From: Trebouxia sp. TZW2008 | Lineage: Eukaryota; Chlorophyta; Trebouxiophyceae; Trebouxiales; Trebouxiaceae | DNA length: 64,000 nt | Assembly (NCBI GenBank): GCA_002118135.1 | Contig: BDIU01000167.1 | Span: 186,536-250,535 of the forward strand | Reading direction: 5' to 3' | Part shown: positions 31,070 through 43,247 of the stretch, in pieces | Layout: each line of letters opens with the position of its first letter | Position numbering within the stretch: the first letter of the stretch is position 1 | Position numbers and translations under genes: made by a program | Notes under the pieces: generated by a model | The model's database searches: none | The model's input: the letters and a program-made list of their open reading frames with translations, nothing else | What the model was told of the DNA's origin: nothing

Positions 31070-34000
31070 ATGGCGATTGGGCGGGTTGTGCCGTGGGTCA
31101 GCTGGGAGGAGTGGAGCGCAGTGCATCGTGGGCTGTTTGCAGCCGACAGTGCTCAGCACAGGGCTGCGCTGCGGCAGGTTGGATGATAGCAGCAGCTGAA
31201 GTTAGCCTGTCTTTTGAAGTCATGGGTCAACTTGGTTACTGTCTGTGCAGATAGCACTCTGGAGGTGCAGAGGCAAAGTGCCTTTGGCAGTCGATGTCAC
31301 AGGTTGCTTGACTGAGATAGGAATCAGGTACGCCTCGACTCACTTGATGACTGAGCAACATCCTGCATGCATTGCTGTCTGTCGTTGAAGTTGCATTGTT
31401 CCTGTGTAGGGACCAGGACAGCAGAAACAGCGAAATCAAAACAACAGAGACATTGCGCCTAGAATACAGCATGGCCCTTGTGAGAATGGTCAATGGCATA
31501 TCAGACAAGGCGCAAAAGGGCAAAACAGCCACCTCAGTTTCAAGCAATGCTGCAGCAGCAGGTAATGAATGCACTGCTGGGCATGTGTGTGCTGCTGCAT
31601 CATTAGTCACCACAAAATCTGCTGTTGTATGCTTTCTTCACATTGAAGGTCATCAGCACTTGACGGAGCCTGTTGGCTGCAGCATATGCAAGAGGCTAGC
31701 ACCCTGTCAAAGTTGATGGCTGTGACACAAAGCTGCAGATGTAGCTCACCGTCAAGACTGGGGCTCTGAAGTCTGAGGCACGCATGGCCTCTGTGATGTA
31801 GTACCAGTGCTGCTTGCTGCTCAACTGCATGTCCTGTCTCATGTGCTGTTTCTGGTTTGCGCAGGCTTGCCCCGCTTGTTGGTGGATGTGAGGCATGAAG
31901 CCAGCCACAACGAGATGCCCTCCTTGCCTCTGCTGCGCTTGGCAGCTGCACAAGCCCTGGACTGGCTGCAAAGTGCGTATTGGCAGCGTCAAGATGAACA
32001 CCTCCAAGCGCAACATCAGAGGGTCGTTGAGCTGCTGAAGGCAGGTCACTTGAGCTTTTTTTTTGCGCTGTGGCTGCTCCAGGGTCTTAACTCTAAGCAG
32101 CTTGTGATGGCATGTGCAGCGAATGCAACATTTGCAATGCAACATGTGCGTGGTGGCCATTGTGTCCTGATGTTCTGGCTTTGCATGGTTTGACCACGAG
32201 TCGTCATGACCGTCTTGAAACTGTTCCTGCAAGCCCACATTCAGCACAATTGGTTGTTGTGCATTGCTGTGCGGCTCACCAACAACAAGCTGACTCAGAT
32301 TTACGCACACCCTGTAGCATCTGACTCTCTTTTCTCTGATTGTGCTGCAATCTTCCTTGCAATCCCACCTCAAGTGCAATCCCTTGTCACCAGCGCCTAG
32401 TGCAGCACACAAGCAACAGTTTACTATGCAACGTGCAGGAGTTTGTAGCATTGAGGACTGGCAGCGAAAGCCATCCCAAGTTGGATCTGCCCAGTGAGCA
32501 TGCCGCAGCTTCACCAGACAGATACTCCCATGCTGCTGCTACATCACCAGGCAGTAGAAAGCAGAAAACCAGTGTCCAAGCTGAACAACTGCATCAACAG
32601 CAGGCAGTGCTGAATCAGCTGAAAGAGCTGCCAGTAAAGAGCATGAACGCCTCCCTGTTGGTCAGCCCTCTTCTTGATCACGGTATGTCAAGTCTGTCTT
32701 GATCATGGTGTTGCGCTCAGCTCTGTCTTGGTCTTGTTTGATCATGTGCTCACATCTGTCCTCATCATCGTGATGTGCTCAGCTGAAGCCTGCATTTTCC
32801 TGCTGGCGACGGGATTTTACGTGTAGCTTGTTCTAGTAGGTATATCAATGCACATGCTGGTACAGCTGCAGTCCATGGATGGTGATTGGCTGGCTGTGAG
32901 TCAAGCCATGCGTGATATTCATCTGACATCAGCAATTGGTGTGCATTGTATCATCAGGTGCAGCACAGCTGAGATCAGCAATGTCCAGGTCTCACATCAA
33001 CGCCACCTGCTGTGCAGGCACTTTGAAACTATCAGATGCTGAAGAGGATCGCACTTCTGATGCTGTGGGTTCAGACGCTAGTCTGCATGGCACCATTTCA
33101 GCACTTGCTGCAGTGTGGCCAAGCTTGCCAGCTGTACTGCTCTCGGGCGCTGTGCAGCGTCTATGCAGCAACACGAATGTTCAGGACCTTTCTGATGATC
33201 AGCTGACCCTTCTGACTGCTGTGATGAAGGCCCTGCTACAAGGGCACAACTTGACTGATGCACAGCAGCAGCCCAGCCAAAAGAAACGACGTGGGAAGCG
33301 AAAGAGCACAGGATCTGACACTGAGCCAGCAAATGCAGCAGGCAGGCCTGTTTGGTGTGCGTCTGCTGCGCAGTTGAAGGGGTGCATAGCAGACTGCTTA
33401 GAATCCCAGCCGACAGCACAAAGCAAAAGAGCAGCTGCGCTGCACATAGTGCTGCTGCTGCTGGTACAGCAGATGAAGGAAGAGCATGCTGCAGAATATG
33501 ACAGCTGGGGAAGCAGTCCTGAGCAGCTTATGAGCTTGATGCCACCCGTATCACACACTGAGCTGTCTCAAAAACAGCAACACATATCTTGCAAAGCAGC
33601 AGTTGCAAACCAAAACAGCCCTGCTTTGGCTGGGTCAGTGTTTGAAGATACTTTTCAGGCGCAAAAGAGGCAGAAGCAAATGCTTCACAATCTTGGAGCC
33701 CAGGATGAGCTGATTCCTAAAGCAAGCAGGTCAGTGGTGCTTTGCGCGCTCTACATGGGTCCCAGTTGCACCAATATGTTTCTTGATGTCGACAGCTGAT
33801 CTATCACTTGATGCTGTTTGCAGCATGCTGACGCAGGAACCTTGTTTTGTTGTTGCCAGGCTGTTTTGCCAGGCCTTGGGTGTTTGCTTCTGTCATCTTG
33901 CGATTTTTCATTACTAATCCCTGGTATGTGATGATGCTATTGCAGGGGCTGGACAAAAGCAACAGACTGGATCCCTTGTGCTATTGGTGCTCTGCCATCT

Positions 34001-34354
34001 GTCAGTGATCCAAACGGACGCCTGTCGACCTTTGAAGCCAGTCAGTCTCAGACAGCTAAAGCTGATACCTCTGCTGCAGAGACTCAGCCTCATGCACCAG
34101 TCCACGCAAATCCTATGGCATTTGCTGTGCAGTCTGCACACCCTAGTCAGGCTCACAGTCACAGCGTAGAAGCAGCACGTGCTTTTATTGAGGGAGCAGC
34201 TCTTGACAGAAAGAGGCTGTCATTAGACACTGTTGAAGATAATTTTGCTGACTACTGGCAGCGCTTTGGTACTGTAGACAATGCTGTTGTGAACGCTCCT
34301 ATTGAGGCTCGACCTGCCCTGATGCCTCAAGGCAAAGCGGTCAGAGTCTTGTGA
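31070..34354 (+). CDS. LAS1: LAS1-like pre-rRNA (ITS2) endonuclease
   Basis: LAS1 is the HEPN nuclease that cuts ITS2 in pre-60S ribosome maturation, together with the Grc3/NOL9 kinase. ATG at 31070 opens MAIGRVVPWVSWEEWSAVHR and GLFAADSAQHRAALRQ. The next exon gives IALWRCRGKVPLAVDVTGCL, then LRLEYSMALVRMVNGISD (about 31460-31513). LPRLLVDVRHEASHNEMPSL (about 31866-31925) contains the HEPN catalytic motif RHEASH (RxxxxH). AAAQALDWLQSAYWQRQDEH follows. The C-terminal half is long and low in complexity, with basic KKRRGKRKS. Its last exon (about 33947-34354) has WIPCAIGALPS, a motif typical of LAS1 tails, and ends KAVRVL, TGA. Exon borders between 32.4 and 33.1 kb are approximate. The kinase partner is not in this window, although CLP1, a paralogue of that kinase, is nearby at 24759. 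Confidence 0.87.
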
Positions 34355-34667
34355 GAGCTCAGGCATGTAAGTTACAAATGTGCAATTCAGGTACAACATT
34401 AGTAGGGTAGACTATATGCTTTGGCTAAATCAGACTAGATGTTGTATCTGCTGTTGAAGAAGGGTTGACATGATATATGCCAATGTGACTTGACATGAGC
34501 ATTGATAGTAGCCAAACTGCAAGCCGTCTGACCAGCATTTGGAAACAAAACTAGCACAACCCAAAGATCAATAGTGTTTCAGCTCAGCCAAACAATGCTG
34601 TGAGGTAATGCATACATGTGACAGCAGCTATCCCACTGGCAGCATAGGTATGACAGCGTTTTGCTTA
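34355..34667. other. Short intergenic region between convergent genes
   Basis: The 3' ends of LAS1 (+) and the unrecognised minus-strand gene face each other here. Nothing else was seen. Confidence 0.5.
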
Positions 34668-37600
34668 CTACGCATGCCGACTGAGGATCTTGGCAAAGTC
34701 CCATCTTCCATCATTAGAGCTGTAGCATGATGCCAAAGCTGAATCTGTGCCCACCTCATGCTGAGCAATGCAGGCGCCCATCTGCATACCAAAATAGCAC
34801 AATTCAGATCAACCTGACATGCAAGACACAAGATGCGCAGCCAGCCATGCTGGTCATGGCTAGCACTCCGTTGTAAATTAAAAGGACTAGACTTAGTGAC
34901 TGAACACACTGAAACGCAGATGCAAATGCAGTACAGAGTCGTGGTGGTTCTAGTAGCACTGCAATGAGCTTTGCATCTGTTTGACACAACCCTTACAGCA
35001 TGCAGAATATAGGCCTCCAAAAATGCCACATCAAAGCCAGCAAGAGACTAGCAGGCCGTTTGATTTGCGATTATCAGGCTGCACTCATGACGTGCGTTCA
35101 TAGGTGCCATACGCCTTCGTACCTCATCTTGATTGCTTTCTGATCTGTTGTCAGCTGCATCAGCAGCAGCAGGGTGGTCCGGCAAGTCATGCATGTGAGC
35201 TTGCCACGCTTTGCTGCCCTGCTGGCTGAATCTGGGCCCATCCAGGTGACCAAAGTCGCCTAGCCAGTTTGCATAGCCTCTAGGCCGTGCGTTGCCTTTG
35301 GCCTTGCAATTCTTAGCACCTGGCTGTGAAGGCACTGCATGCAGCTGTTCTCCTGATGGATGTAAGCAGCTGTTTGCTTGGGTGGCTGGCGCAGGCCCTG
35401 GTGCAGATTGTGCGTGAAAATGGTGCCGGTGGTGGTGACTTAGCACAGGACTGCCTTGTCTGCCACAGCCATGCATGTGTTCTGCACCCGCATCAACATT
35501 GACAGCTTCTGTGCTGCTAGCCTGCTCATGATGCCTGTCTGCAACCTCATATGGCACGCTAGCTGAGTCGCTTGCTTTTAGGCTGCTGCCTGTGCTGCTT
35601 TGAGAGCACTGCTCAGGCATCAACCCTGATCTCGATGCTGGACTGCTGTCACAGGCTTCATCACAGCTGTCACAATGCTTGAGAGCTCCATCGCTGCTGA
35701 CCTGCTGCTCTGCCATTTTGGCATTTGCATCAGTGCTCTGGGTGTTATGGACATTCTGTTGACCGGCAGATGCAGGTCCAGCATCTGCAGCCCAGCTGCC
35801 AAGACCGACTCGTGTCAAGGCCGTGCTGTTGCAGTATAGCTCAGGCGCTGCACAGTCTTGCTGTATCAAGGCTGCTGTCCATGGGTTCCTCAAGACGCTG
35901 TCAGCAATCTCTGCAGCTGGCTCATCAGTGCTGTAACGCCCATCCTTGCTGCGGCTACCGGGCTGAGTCAAAAATCTCTGTGGCGGAGCAGGCTGCCTGT
36001 ATCATGACGTGCAATGGCATCTTTGTGAATGCACCAGCAAGCCTTAGCTTTTGAGGTGAAGTCAAACATGATCAAGCAGACCAGGCTTACATAATGAGGT
36101 CTGCAAATTGTCGCTGCTAATGCATGCCTCAGCTCAAGGCTGCAAAGCAATAATCAGATGTAAATGCAGCAGCATGGGCTCATGTACTCAATAGACCTGC
36201 TGAGACTGGCTTCCTGCTGTTGTCCATGTTGCCTATCAACTTCCTAGTTACCTGGGGTTCACTGCTGCTTGCAGCCGTTGCGTGCGAGCCTTGTGTTTTG
36301 TTTGCTGCAAGACCTGAGACTGCTCCAGCTGCTGCTTGACCTTGGACTTGATAGGCAGGTGCTGTTTGAGCTTCAAAGGTTTCCTCTGCCCATTTGCAGC
36401 ATCTGCAGGCACTTGGTTTTGGAAAATGCTGCACTGCAAGCCTGATTATCTGAGTGGGCAGAGGCTCATTCGGGCAACAGATATGATCCTGAACACATCT
36501 TCAGCAGCAGTTCAATCCCCTGAAACTGCCTTGGCAGCAGCTGACAGTGTTGCATCTGCAGGGCTGCCTACTGAGATCAGCACCTCAATGTACATTGTGT
36601 CTCATTGCACATCAATCAGATGTGAATGTGTACTTATGTTGTGGCAGTTTTCATGCCATGTCAATTGTGCGTACAATGAGCTTAGACAACAAGACGATAT
36701 GGCATCATGTCAGAGATATGACAGCAATAGCTTGCAGCATTCTGCTAAAATATACAGGTCTGTACAGCGCCATGGCTGTGCAGCTTCTCGATGTGCCTGC
36801 CAGCAAGACATTTGGGCTTGATGCTGACAGCAAGCTGAATGCAGAAGTCAAATATGCACCTGAGCTGTTCTCCTTGCCAAGCGCAGCATTGCAGTTGGGG
36901 CCTTCCCAGGTCAACGCCCGCCTAGCAGCTGGCTGGCCAGTTGAGCCTTGCGCACCATAGCTTGAGCTGGGAATATCCAGATATGCAGCTGTGACCACAT
37001 CATCTTGATGCAAGGGCGGCACATTGTCTGCCATTTGTGCCTGGGAATACGCAAGCTTTGGAGCTGAGCAGTCATGCTGGTCTTGGCCCCTGCTGGGCTG
37101 TTGTGCTTCCTGATCTGAGCAGTCACCCCACCAGCGCGGATAGATCTGCAGGCCCAAAGTGCTTCATGAGCAACAGATTTGCTGAAAATGCTTATTGGTC
37201 AGAATACCGCAAACTGTGTTTGAGTGAAGTTCTAGTGCTTGCAATGCAAAGCCGGCTTACCTTTTGCTGTGCAGCAGACACCGACTGAGGGTACAACTTT
37301 GCCTTGCCAGAAGCAGTCCCAGACTGTGTTATGGCGCTACCTTGAAGAGTAGACTTGTTGGCTGCTTTCGCCCTATTCTGACCAGCTGGGGGCAGTGAAC
37401 GCTGGTCCTGTGCATCAGAAAGGACCTGCTGGCTGCGCAGGGTTTTGACAGACCGGCATTTCTGGCAAGAAAAGGAGATCAATTCAAAAGCCAGGAGACA
37501 TACTGGGGCTCTACCATGTCAGCTAGAGACAGCTTCTGATGGAAGTCCTCAAGCATCTGGTGGATTTGTGCCATGCCATCCTTGACTGCAGGTAGCTCTT

Positions 37601-37856
37601 CTGACAGCGCAACAGCACACTGGCCTTTCTCGGTGGCAAGTCTGAGATCTGCCAGGCTCAGGCATTTATTGCCAAAGCTTCCCCGCAAGCAGGTGACACC
37701 ATATATCAGAGCAAGCTTGACTGCTTCGGGGCGCTGCGCCTCAGCATAGGTGTGCAGCCACTCTCTCAAAGTCTTGTTTACATATAAAGCTGGCTTGGCT
37801 GCTTCGTACCAAGCAGTCAAAACCCCTTGCCTGAACAGTTCATGCTGTTGAGCCAT
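34668..37856 (-). CDS. Unrecognised multi-exon gene, mostly low-complexity product
   Basis: I do not recognise this protein. Supported exons on the minus strand: 37856 to about 37514, MAQQHELFRQGVLTAWYEAA with a compact, probably helical domain of about 115 residues (LREWLHTYAEAQRPEAVKLA, SFGNKCLSLADLRLATEKGQ). Next is about 37464-37262, a basic and serine-rich stretch KCRSVKTLRSQQVLSDAQDQ. Then about 37146-36760, starting IYPRWWGDCSDQEAQQPSRG, and about 36430-36251, basic and glutamine-rich with KLKQHLPIKSKVKQQLEQSQ. A long hydrophilic exon, about 35977-35105, has ANWLGDFGHLDGPRFSQQGS. The last exon, about 34784-34668, has DGRWDFAKILSRHA then TAG. Junctions have GT/AG. The folded N-terminus followed by a long disordered, partly basic tail suggests a scaffold or nucleic-acid-associated protein, but that is a guess. 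Confidence 0.6.
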
Positions 37857-38226
37857 GCAGGTGTTCGGATTGTGCTGAAAACGCTCAGCTACACTGATCT
37901 TCCAGCTTTGCTGTTCTGCCTAATGCGTATATGAAACCTCAGCTAAAACCTGAGCAGGGCGACTGTTGTTGCGTTGCCGGCGCGTCAAGTTTCACAAGCA
38001 GGCTTTCGACGAAGTTTGAACCTTGTTGAGGTGTGACAGACATTACTGAACAAGTGCAGCTCGCACATAAGTATTTTGGCCTGGGTGCAGAGTTTTCGTC
38101 TGTTCAAATCTTGTCGGGACTGTGACAGTCCCAGCGGGAAAGCCAGAGTCGCTCCGACAACGCTGTACATATGCTAGCGGCAGACAGAAACAGCGCTTTT
38201 GCCCTGCCGTGTCAGAGCTTGTCAAG
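37857..38226. promoter_or_regulatory. Divergent intergenic region
   Basis: These 370 bases separate the start of the minus-strand gene from the start of COX5C, so both promoters should be here. No motif was resolved. Confidence 0.45.
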
Positions 38227-38539
38227 ATGTCGAGCGGGAGCCAGGTCATCCGGGCGACTCAGATGTTTCTCAAGCAAGGCGAGGGTGCCTCAAAAAGCAT
38301 GAACCTGAAAGCAGAGCTGATTTACGGCACAACTCTTGGCCTGGCAGTAGGGCTGACATGGAAGGTGCGGCATCGATTGCTGCAATGGCAATGCCGAATT
38401 TATTGCATTCATGAGGCGATAAGCAGGTCTGCTGAGCATTCCATCCTGCTTGTAGGTGTATCACTGGAACGAGAAGAGGAAGCAGGCAGAATACTACACT
38501 ACGCTAGCACGACTGGAACAGCAGAAAGGGGCAGAATGA
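38227..38539 (+). CDS. COX5C: Cytochrome c oxidase subunit 5C-like protein, 2 exons
   Basis: This is a small nucleus-encoded subunit of plant-type mitochondrial complex IV. Exon 1 (38227-38364) gives MSSGSQVIRATQMFLKQGEG, then NLKAELIYGTTLGLAVGLTW, a single membrane-spanning helix. The intron is 38365-38455 (GTGCGG...TTGTAG). Exon 2 (38456-38539) gives VYHWNEKRKQAEYYTTLARL and EQQKGAE, TGA. The predicted protein is about 73 residues, near the usual size. The hallmark is the helix GLxxGLxWKxxHWNExRK followed by a short charged tail. It has no cleavable presequence, as is usual for this subunit. It is divergent to the unrecognised gene on the minus strand. Confidence 0.8.
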
Positions 38540-39895
38540 TGTACACTTCCATCAACAACAGAAGTGACTATGCTTCACCTTTCAGCGAAGCTGCAGCACA
38601 GACCACTCATCCTTGAGCTAGTGTTTTAGGACACAAAGACTTTGACAGCTAAACTTGCCCAGCTGCATTCAAAAGCTGCAGGTAGAGCATTGCCCCTGAA
38701 TGCGCAGGCAAATCATGCACGCACACTTTGGACTGTTGATCAATGATTATATGCAACACTCCTATAGAACAGACTGGCATTCACACAGGCGTCAAGGCTA
38801 CATGTATGCAGCTTGTAAGCATTTTCGCCATGGCATGAAAGACCAGACTGCCATGCAGGAGCACTGCATAAGTCTTTGCATTTTACGCTTGTAAATCATG
38901 TTGCTCATCTTGACATTGTTACTTACATATACATGTTGCAAACGAGTTGATCTCAATGTTTTGCCTCAGAAGTGCTTCGCCAATCTTGGCACGTTATGCT
39001 GGGGATCTTTCACCAAAAAGTCTTGTAAGTTAGCCCTTGTTACATGCAGAGACAGCGCATCTAAATAGTGACTGCATGCAACCCAAATTTGTTTGATCCA
39101 AGATGCTTGGGTGTGGAGTGTAAGCTGTCAAGGAATACACACAAAACATGATCATGACGTAGGTGAGTCGACACATAGCAATATGCTGTCATTGTCAACT
39201 GGCTGCACTTTTGCAGCTACAACATCCCGGTGTCAAGTCCACGGTACATATGCATGCATGTACATATGTACCCGTGAGACAGACTACCATTTCAAGACAT
39301 TTTCACAGTCAGAAAGCCTCCTAGGCTAAAGTGATCTCGTAAAAACACGCATTTTTTCCAACTTCCCCAGAGTCAGCAATCAGAATGGGTTGCAATGATA
39401 ACACAAAGTGTTGGCAGAACGCTGGACGTACACTTGAGCACGCTGTCCGTGCCTCGATCCTGGTTCCACATCTTGTTCGCAATGCAATGCCTCAACGACA
39501 CTAGCGCTCTGCATGAAAACATTCACTTGACGTGTGCTTATCATCGAATCACTGCAGTCGAGTTGCCCCGCGCCCACAGAACAGTGCAAAGACTCATTTC
39601 TGCCTCCTGCAGATTCGCTGTGGGCATCTGGCAATAATACATGGCAACTTGTGGCACCTGTTTACAGCGTGGGCTGATCGCTCAGTCCAGGCAGATCGAA
39701 TCAGTACGATGCTTTCCTACAAATCGTAGCGCAAGGGCGCTCGGATGCAGCTCTGTCTCACACATAGCATTTCGGTCAACCTCACAACAGCATACTTGCT
39801 TGACATGGAACAGGCGGTACAGGCTGTTGATAGCAAGTCCGTTGACTGAACAGACTGCACGGTTTTGCATGCTGAATCTTGTGTGGACTGTTTAG
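38540..39895. other. Intergenic region, may hold the first RRF exon(s)
   Basis: This is 1.36 kb between COX5C and the first certain RRF exon. A transit peptide exon for RRF should lie in its right half, but I could not fix it; open frames at about 39395-39640 have no clear splice link. It also contains a near-perfect inverted repeat (39243-39272). Confidence 0.45.
39243..39272. repeat. Perfect 10-bp inverted repeat with 10-nt loop
   Basis: GGTACATATG, then CATGCATGTA, then CATATGTACC. The arms are exactly complementary, and with one bulged base the pairing extends outward (ACGG with CCGT). The AT-alternating arms could form a hairpin or cruciform or bind a dimeric protein. There is no T-run terminator behind it. 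Confidence 0.85.
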
Positions 39896-41343
39896 AAGGC
39901 ATCCAAAAATTGCTACCCATATTGTTGCTGCTGCAACTGAGGAGGAAATCACAGTTGAAGAAGATGCTGTGAGCAATCGCTAGCTTGTTGAGGCCCTGGG
40001 ACTCAGTTGCCCAGACTGTTGCTGAGCCCAGCATTACATGCACATTGCAGATGGAGAAAATGGACAAGTCCTTGGAAAAGGTGTCAAATAATTTTGCCAG
40101 TGTTAGAACAGGGCGTGCCACCCCCAACATGCTTGACAGAGTTCAGGTATATGCGTCTGATCAGCTTGCCTTGCAAATGCCTGTTGTCTGTACAAGCGTC
40201 ATACAACTGTAGGCAATTGCAGGCATATAGTTCAGCCGTACTGCTTGCTTCCTTGTCACAAGAAGGGTCTTGCTGGTCAACAGAATGTCCTATTTGTGTC
40301 CAGTTATGCTGCACATGAGAGCTTACCTTGTTGCAAGTCCTGTGCATGCTATGCTGGCATCATGCGCACCTCGCTTTGTACAGCATCCCTATGTTGCATC
40401 ATGCTTATGCAACAAACCACAATCCGCATGCATTATGACTGGCCGAGCTGGTGTCGAAGGTAGATTACTACGGAACCATGACGCCTCTGAAGTCGCTGGC
40501 TGGCATTTCTGCCCCAGAAGCGCAGCTACTTGTTGTTCAGCCCTATGACAAAACAGCTATGCAAGCCATCGAGAAGGCCATCATGCTTTCTGACCTTGGT
40601 GCAAATCCAAGCAATGATGGCAACCTCATTCGCATTGCCATTCCATCTCTCACTGCGGTAAGTCGGCATTCAGGCCTGACATTCAATGCGGCTGCACTTC
40701 AGCTCAAACAAGCCCTGCAAAGCCTTGCTGCTTCTCATGCTGTGTTTATGAATGCTGCCTGACAGTGTGCTATCAGTTGCTTGTGTCACAGCTCCAGCTC
40801 ATGTGGCTGTCGATGTTGTGTCTGAGCATGTTGACACAGGAAGGCTGCGATGTATGTGATGTATGCCTGTCTCAAGTACATTACATGAAGAGCATGAGGA
40901 CTTGTTCTCGTCACCATATGGTGTGTTCAAGGACAGTAGCCAATGCATCTGTTTTGTTGCAAGGTGGCATGAGCGATGTCAATTGCTGCAGGACAGGAGA
41001 AAGGAGATGACCAAAAGCGTTTCCAAGCTAGCAGAAGAGGGAAAGGTCTCTGTCAGGTGAGGCCTTCAAGGCAGTGTTCAGTGTCTGTAGACGTGCTTTC
41101 TGAATATAGGTGCAAACTGTCAGGCTTTACCATGTTTGCATGTCAGCTGACAAGCTTCCATGCTGATGCAGGAATGCACGACGGGAAGCTATGAAGGCAA
41201 TTGACAAGCATGAGAAGGACGGTGACATTACAGAAGATGACAAAAAATCTCTGTCAGACAGCGTGCAAAAACTTACTGATGATTATGTCAAGCAGATAGA
41301 GACCCTTGCCAAGAACAAGTCTGACGAATTGACAAAGATTTGA
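39896..41343 (+). CDS. Ribosome recycling factor, organellar (probably chloroplast)
   Basis: RRF, with EF-G, splits the post-termination ribosome. The first certain exon starts after TTTAG at 39896 with [20 protein letters not shown] and EEDA. Next are [20 protein letters not shown] and [12 protein letters not shown] (40051-40146), then [29 protein letters not shown] and [20 protein letters not shown] (about 40460-40658). [20 protein letters not shown] follows (about 40998-41056). The last exon from about 41173 has [20 protein letters not shown] and ends SDELTKI, TGA at 41341-41343. All landmark RRF motifs are present in order (RTGRATPxxLD, VDYYG, PYD, SDLGxxPx[16 protein letters not shown]). 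The N-terminal targeting part lies upstream and is not defined. Chloroplast rather than mitochondrial location is inference. Confidence 0.88.
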
Positions 41344-41682
41344 TACGCATAAGGCTAACTGGGATCTGACTCTCTTGTGTCGCTTCATTGCAAAATTCTG
41401 TGAAACTTGATTGCAAGCTGCCTGTCAGGCGTAGATTCTCGAAAGGTGTGTACTACTAGATATACGGTATATCTGTATTGGCTGGCGCATGAATCAACAC
41501 AAGCAAAGCTGCATGGCAGCTCTGAAATGATCAGAAAGAAAGAAGCTGTGTCTGCGAAAACTCACGTTGCTGATGGTCAATGCTGCAACATGGTCAGAGC
41601 AGCTGCTTGTCATCTCAAATCACAGCTGTTGCAAGTCAGCAGAGCTGCAGCAAAACATCCAAGCACAGCCTATCGCGGGCCC

Positions 41683-42860
41683 TCATGCTGGCGTCTTCTT
41701 TTTGCCTCGCACGCCATCAAACCAATCCACCACCTTTTCGCCAATACTGGGCTCAAGTGTACCTTCCTCAGGGAGTATGGTAAGGTCCACTGCTTCATGC
41801 CATGCGTTGGGCTTTGTCCTATCTCTGTATCACACATCAACTATGTCAATGAACCTGTGGCAATCGGTCATGGCGCTAAATGCATGACATGGCAAAAACA
41901 TGGTACACCATCTATCAGAGAGCACAGCATGGACATCCTGGAAAGGCAGATGTCTCGTACCTGAGTTTGAAGGCCCACAGAAGCTTTGTTGCAAATTTCA
42001 GCTGAGGAGCTTGCTGTTTCAGTTTTGGCTCTACCTTTCTCCGATCCTGCATCGTTTCAGCAGATCAGTTTTCAGAACTCATCAAGCATCGTCTCAAACA
42101 TCTTTGCAAATGTGCCTTGGAACGAAAGCAGCATCAGTGCTCATGCACAACAAAGCTTGCTTCTGCTGGAAGTTTCTTTGCTGGCAGTGAGTGCAGCTGC
42201 AACACAGCATTTGAGCTGCAACACGAGACAGGATGCATGTTACATTTGCTTATGGACTGATCCAGCAACTCGGCTCTTATTGGCAACATATCAAACAGGT
42301 GTGTCTTTGCATGCCCTTGGCACATGTGCATGGCATGTAGACAAACCTTCCAAATCGGCTGCGCTATGCTGCGCACTAGAGTTTTGCCAAAAAGCTTCTT
42401 GCCCCATTCAGTGTCCATCACGCCAACCAAGAGATTGGTGGGCCGGCTGCCCTTTACAATGGATACTGGAATCCACTGTGGCAACTGTACAAAGCATGTC
42501 AATGTTCATGACCTCGGTGTCATTTGCGGTTGCTTCAAGCTTGCTTTGCATTGCAGCAGCAGCACTGGAAGTTTGTGACTGACCTTTGGATTGCATACAA
42601 ATATGACAAACTCAACATTTTCGGGATCCACCGGCGGTGTTGGTATTTGAGGTCTTTGCTGCTGCGCGCCTACTCCCTGACGCATGCTTTGCTTGCCTTT
42701 GCTTTTCGCTGCGCAAATCTGCAAAATCGAGTGGGATGTTTGCGCTTGCAGTATGCAGGTAGGTAAGGTATAGACTGTACTAGCATGAACATCAGGCGAA
42801 GCTGTCAGCAGGCGGACAGGCTTGCCTGCAGGTGATGCCTGTTTCTGCTGACGTGGGCAT
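41683..42860 (-). CDS. HHL1-like thylakoid protein
   Basis: The exons resemble, from memory, the green-lineage HHL1 (hypersensitive to high light 1) family, which helps photosystem II repair. On the minus strand: exon 42718 to about 42590 (ICAAKSKGKQ, basic; then IPTPPVDPENVEFVIFVCNP and K), then about 42486-42343 with LPQWIPVSIVKGSRPTNLLV, DTEWGKKLFGKTLVRSIAQP and IWK. Next is about 42047-41961, DRRKVEPKLKQQAPQLKFAT and KLLWAFKLR, and a last exon up to about 41780 with PEEGTLEPSIGEKVVDWFDG, ending KKKTPA, TGA at 41685-41683. Splice sites are GT/AG. The first exon is uncertain. ATG at 42860 (MPTSAETGITC) is a candidate for the transit peptide. There is no transmembrane helix in the part seen. 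The exon assembly is better supported than the family name. Confidence 0.6.
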
Positions 42861-43247
42861 GGCGGGCGGTCGACAAAATTGGACTGCTAACAAACGCGGT
42901 ATGCTGGATTCTCCTACAGCTTGTCACAAGCGTGTAAGAGATCCACCAGCATACGGCTGCACCAGCGTTTGAGGCACAACCACGCAATTCGAGCTCACCT
43001 GCCAGAGGCCAGGCGCGCACCCGACGGACATTTCGACAGCTGCGTGGCGCAGCTAAGCATAGTTGGAGTGGAGCGTATCCCCTCTCAGTGCGCAACAATG
43101 CGAGGCTCGCTGCTGTTGAACGCGCTGATCAGATACAGTTTGTCTGGCTTCGGAGCCGAGTGGAAAATTTATTTCTGCTGTGAAATTTCAAGGTTGCTCC
43201 TGCACGGCTTATACAATAATGCTTTGACGCTTCGTCGTCATTGCGCA
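42861..43247. promoter_or_regulatory. Divergent HHL1-like / FNBP4-like intergenic region
   Basis: These 387 bases lie between divergent starts. They probably contain both promoters. No motif was resolved. Confidence 0.45.

Noticed and set aside
41407..42582. Long plus-strand frames opposite the HHL1-like gene
   Set aside because: The minus strand gives a chain of exons with good splice sites and a family match; the plus frames have neither.
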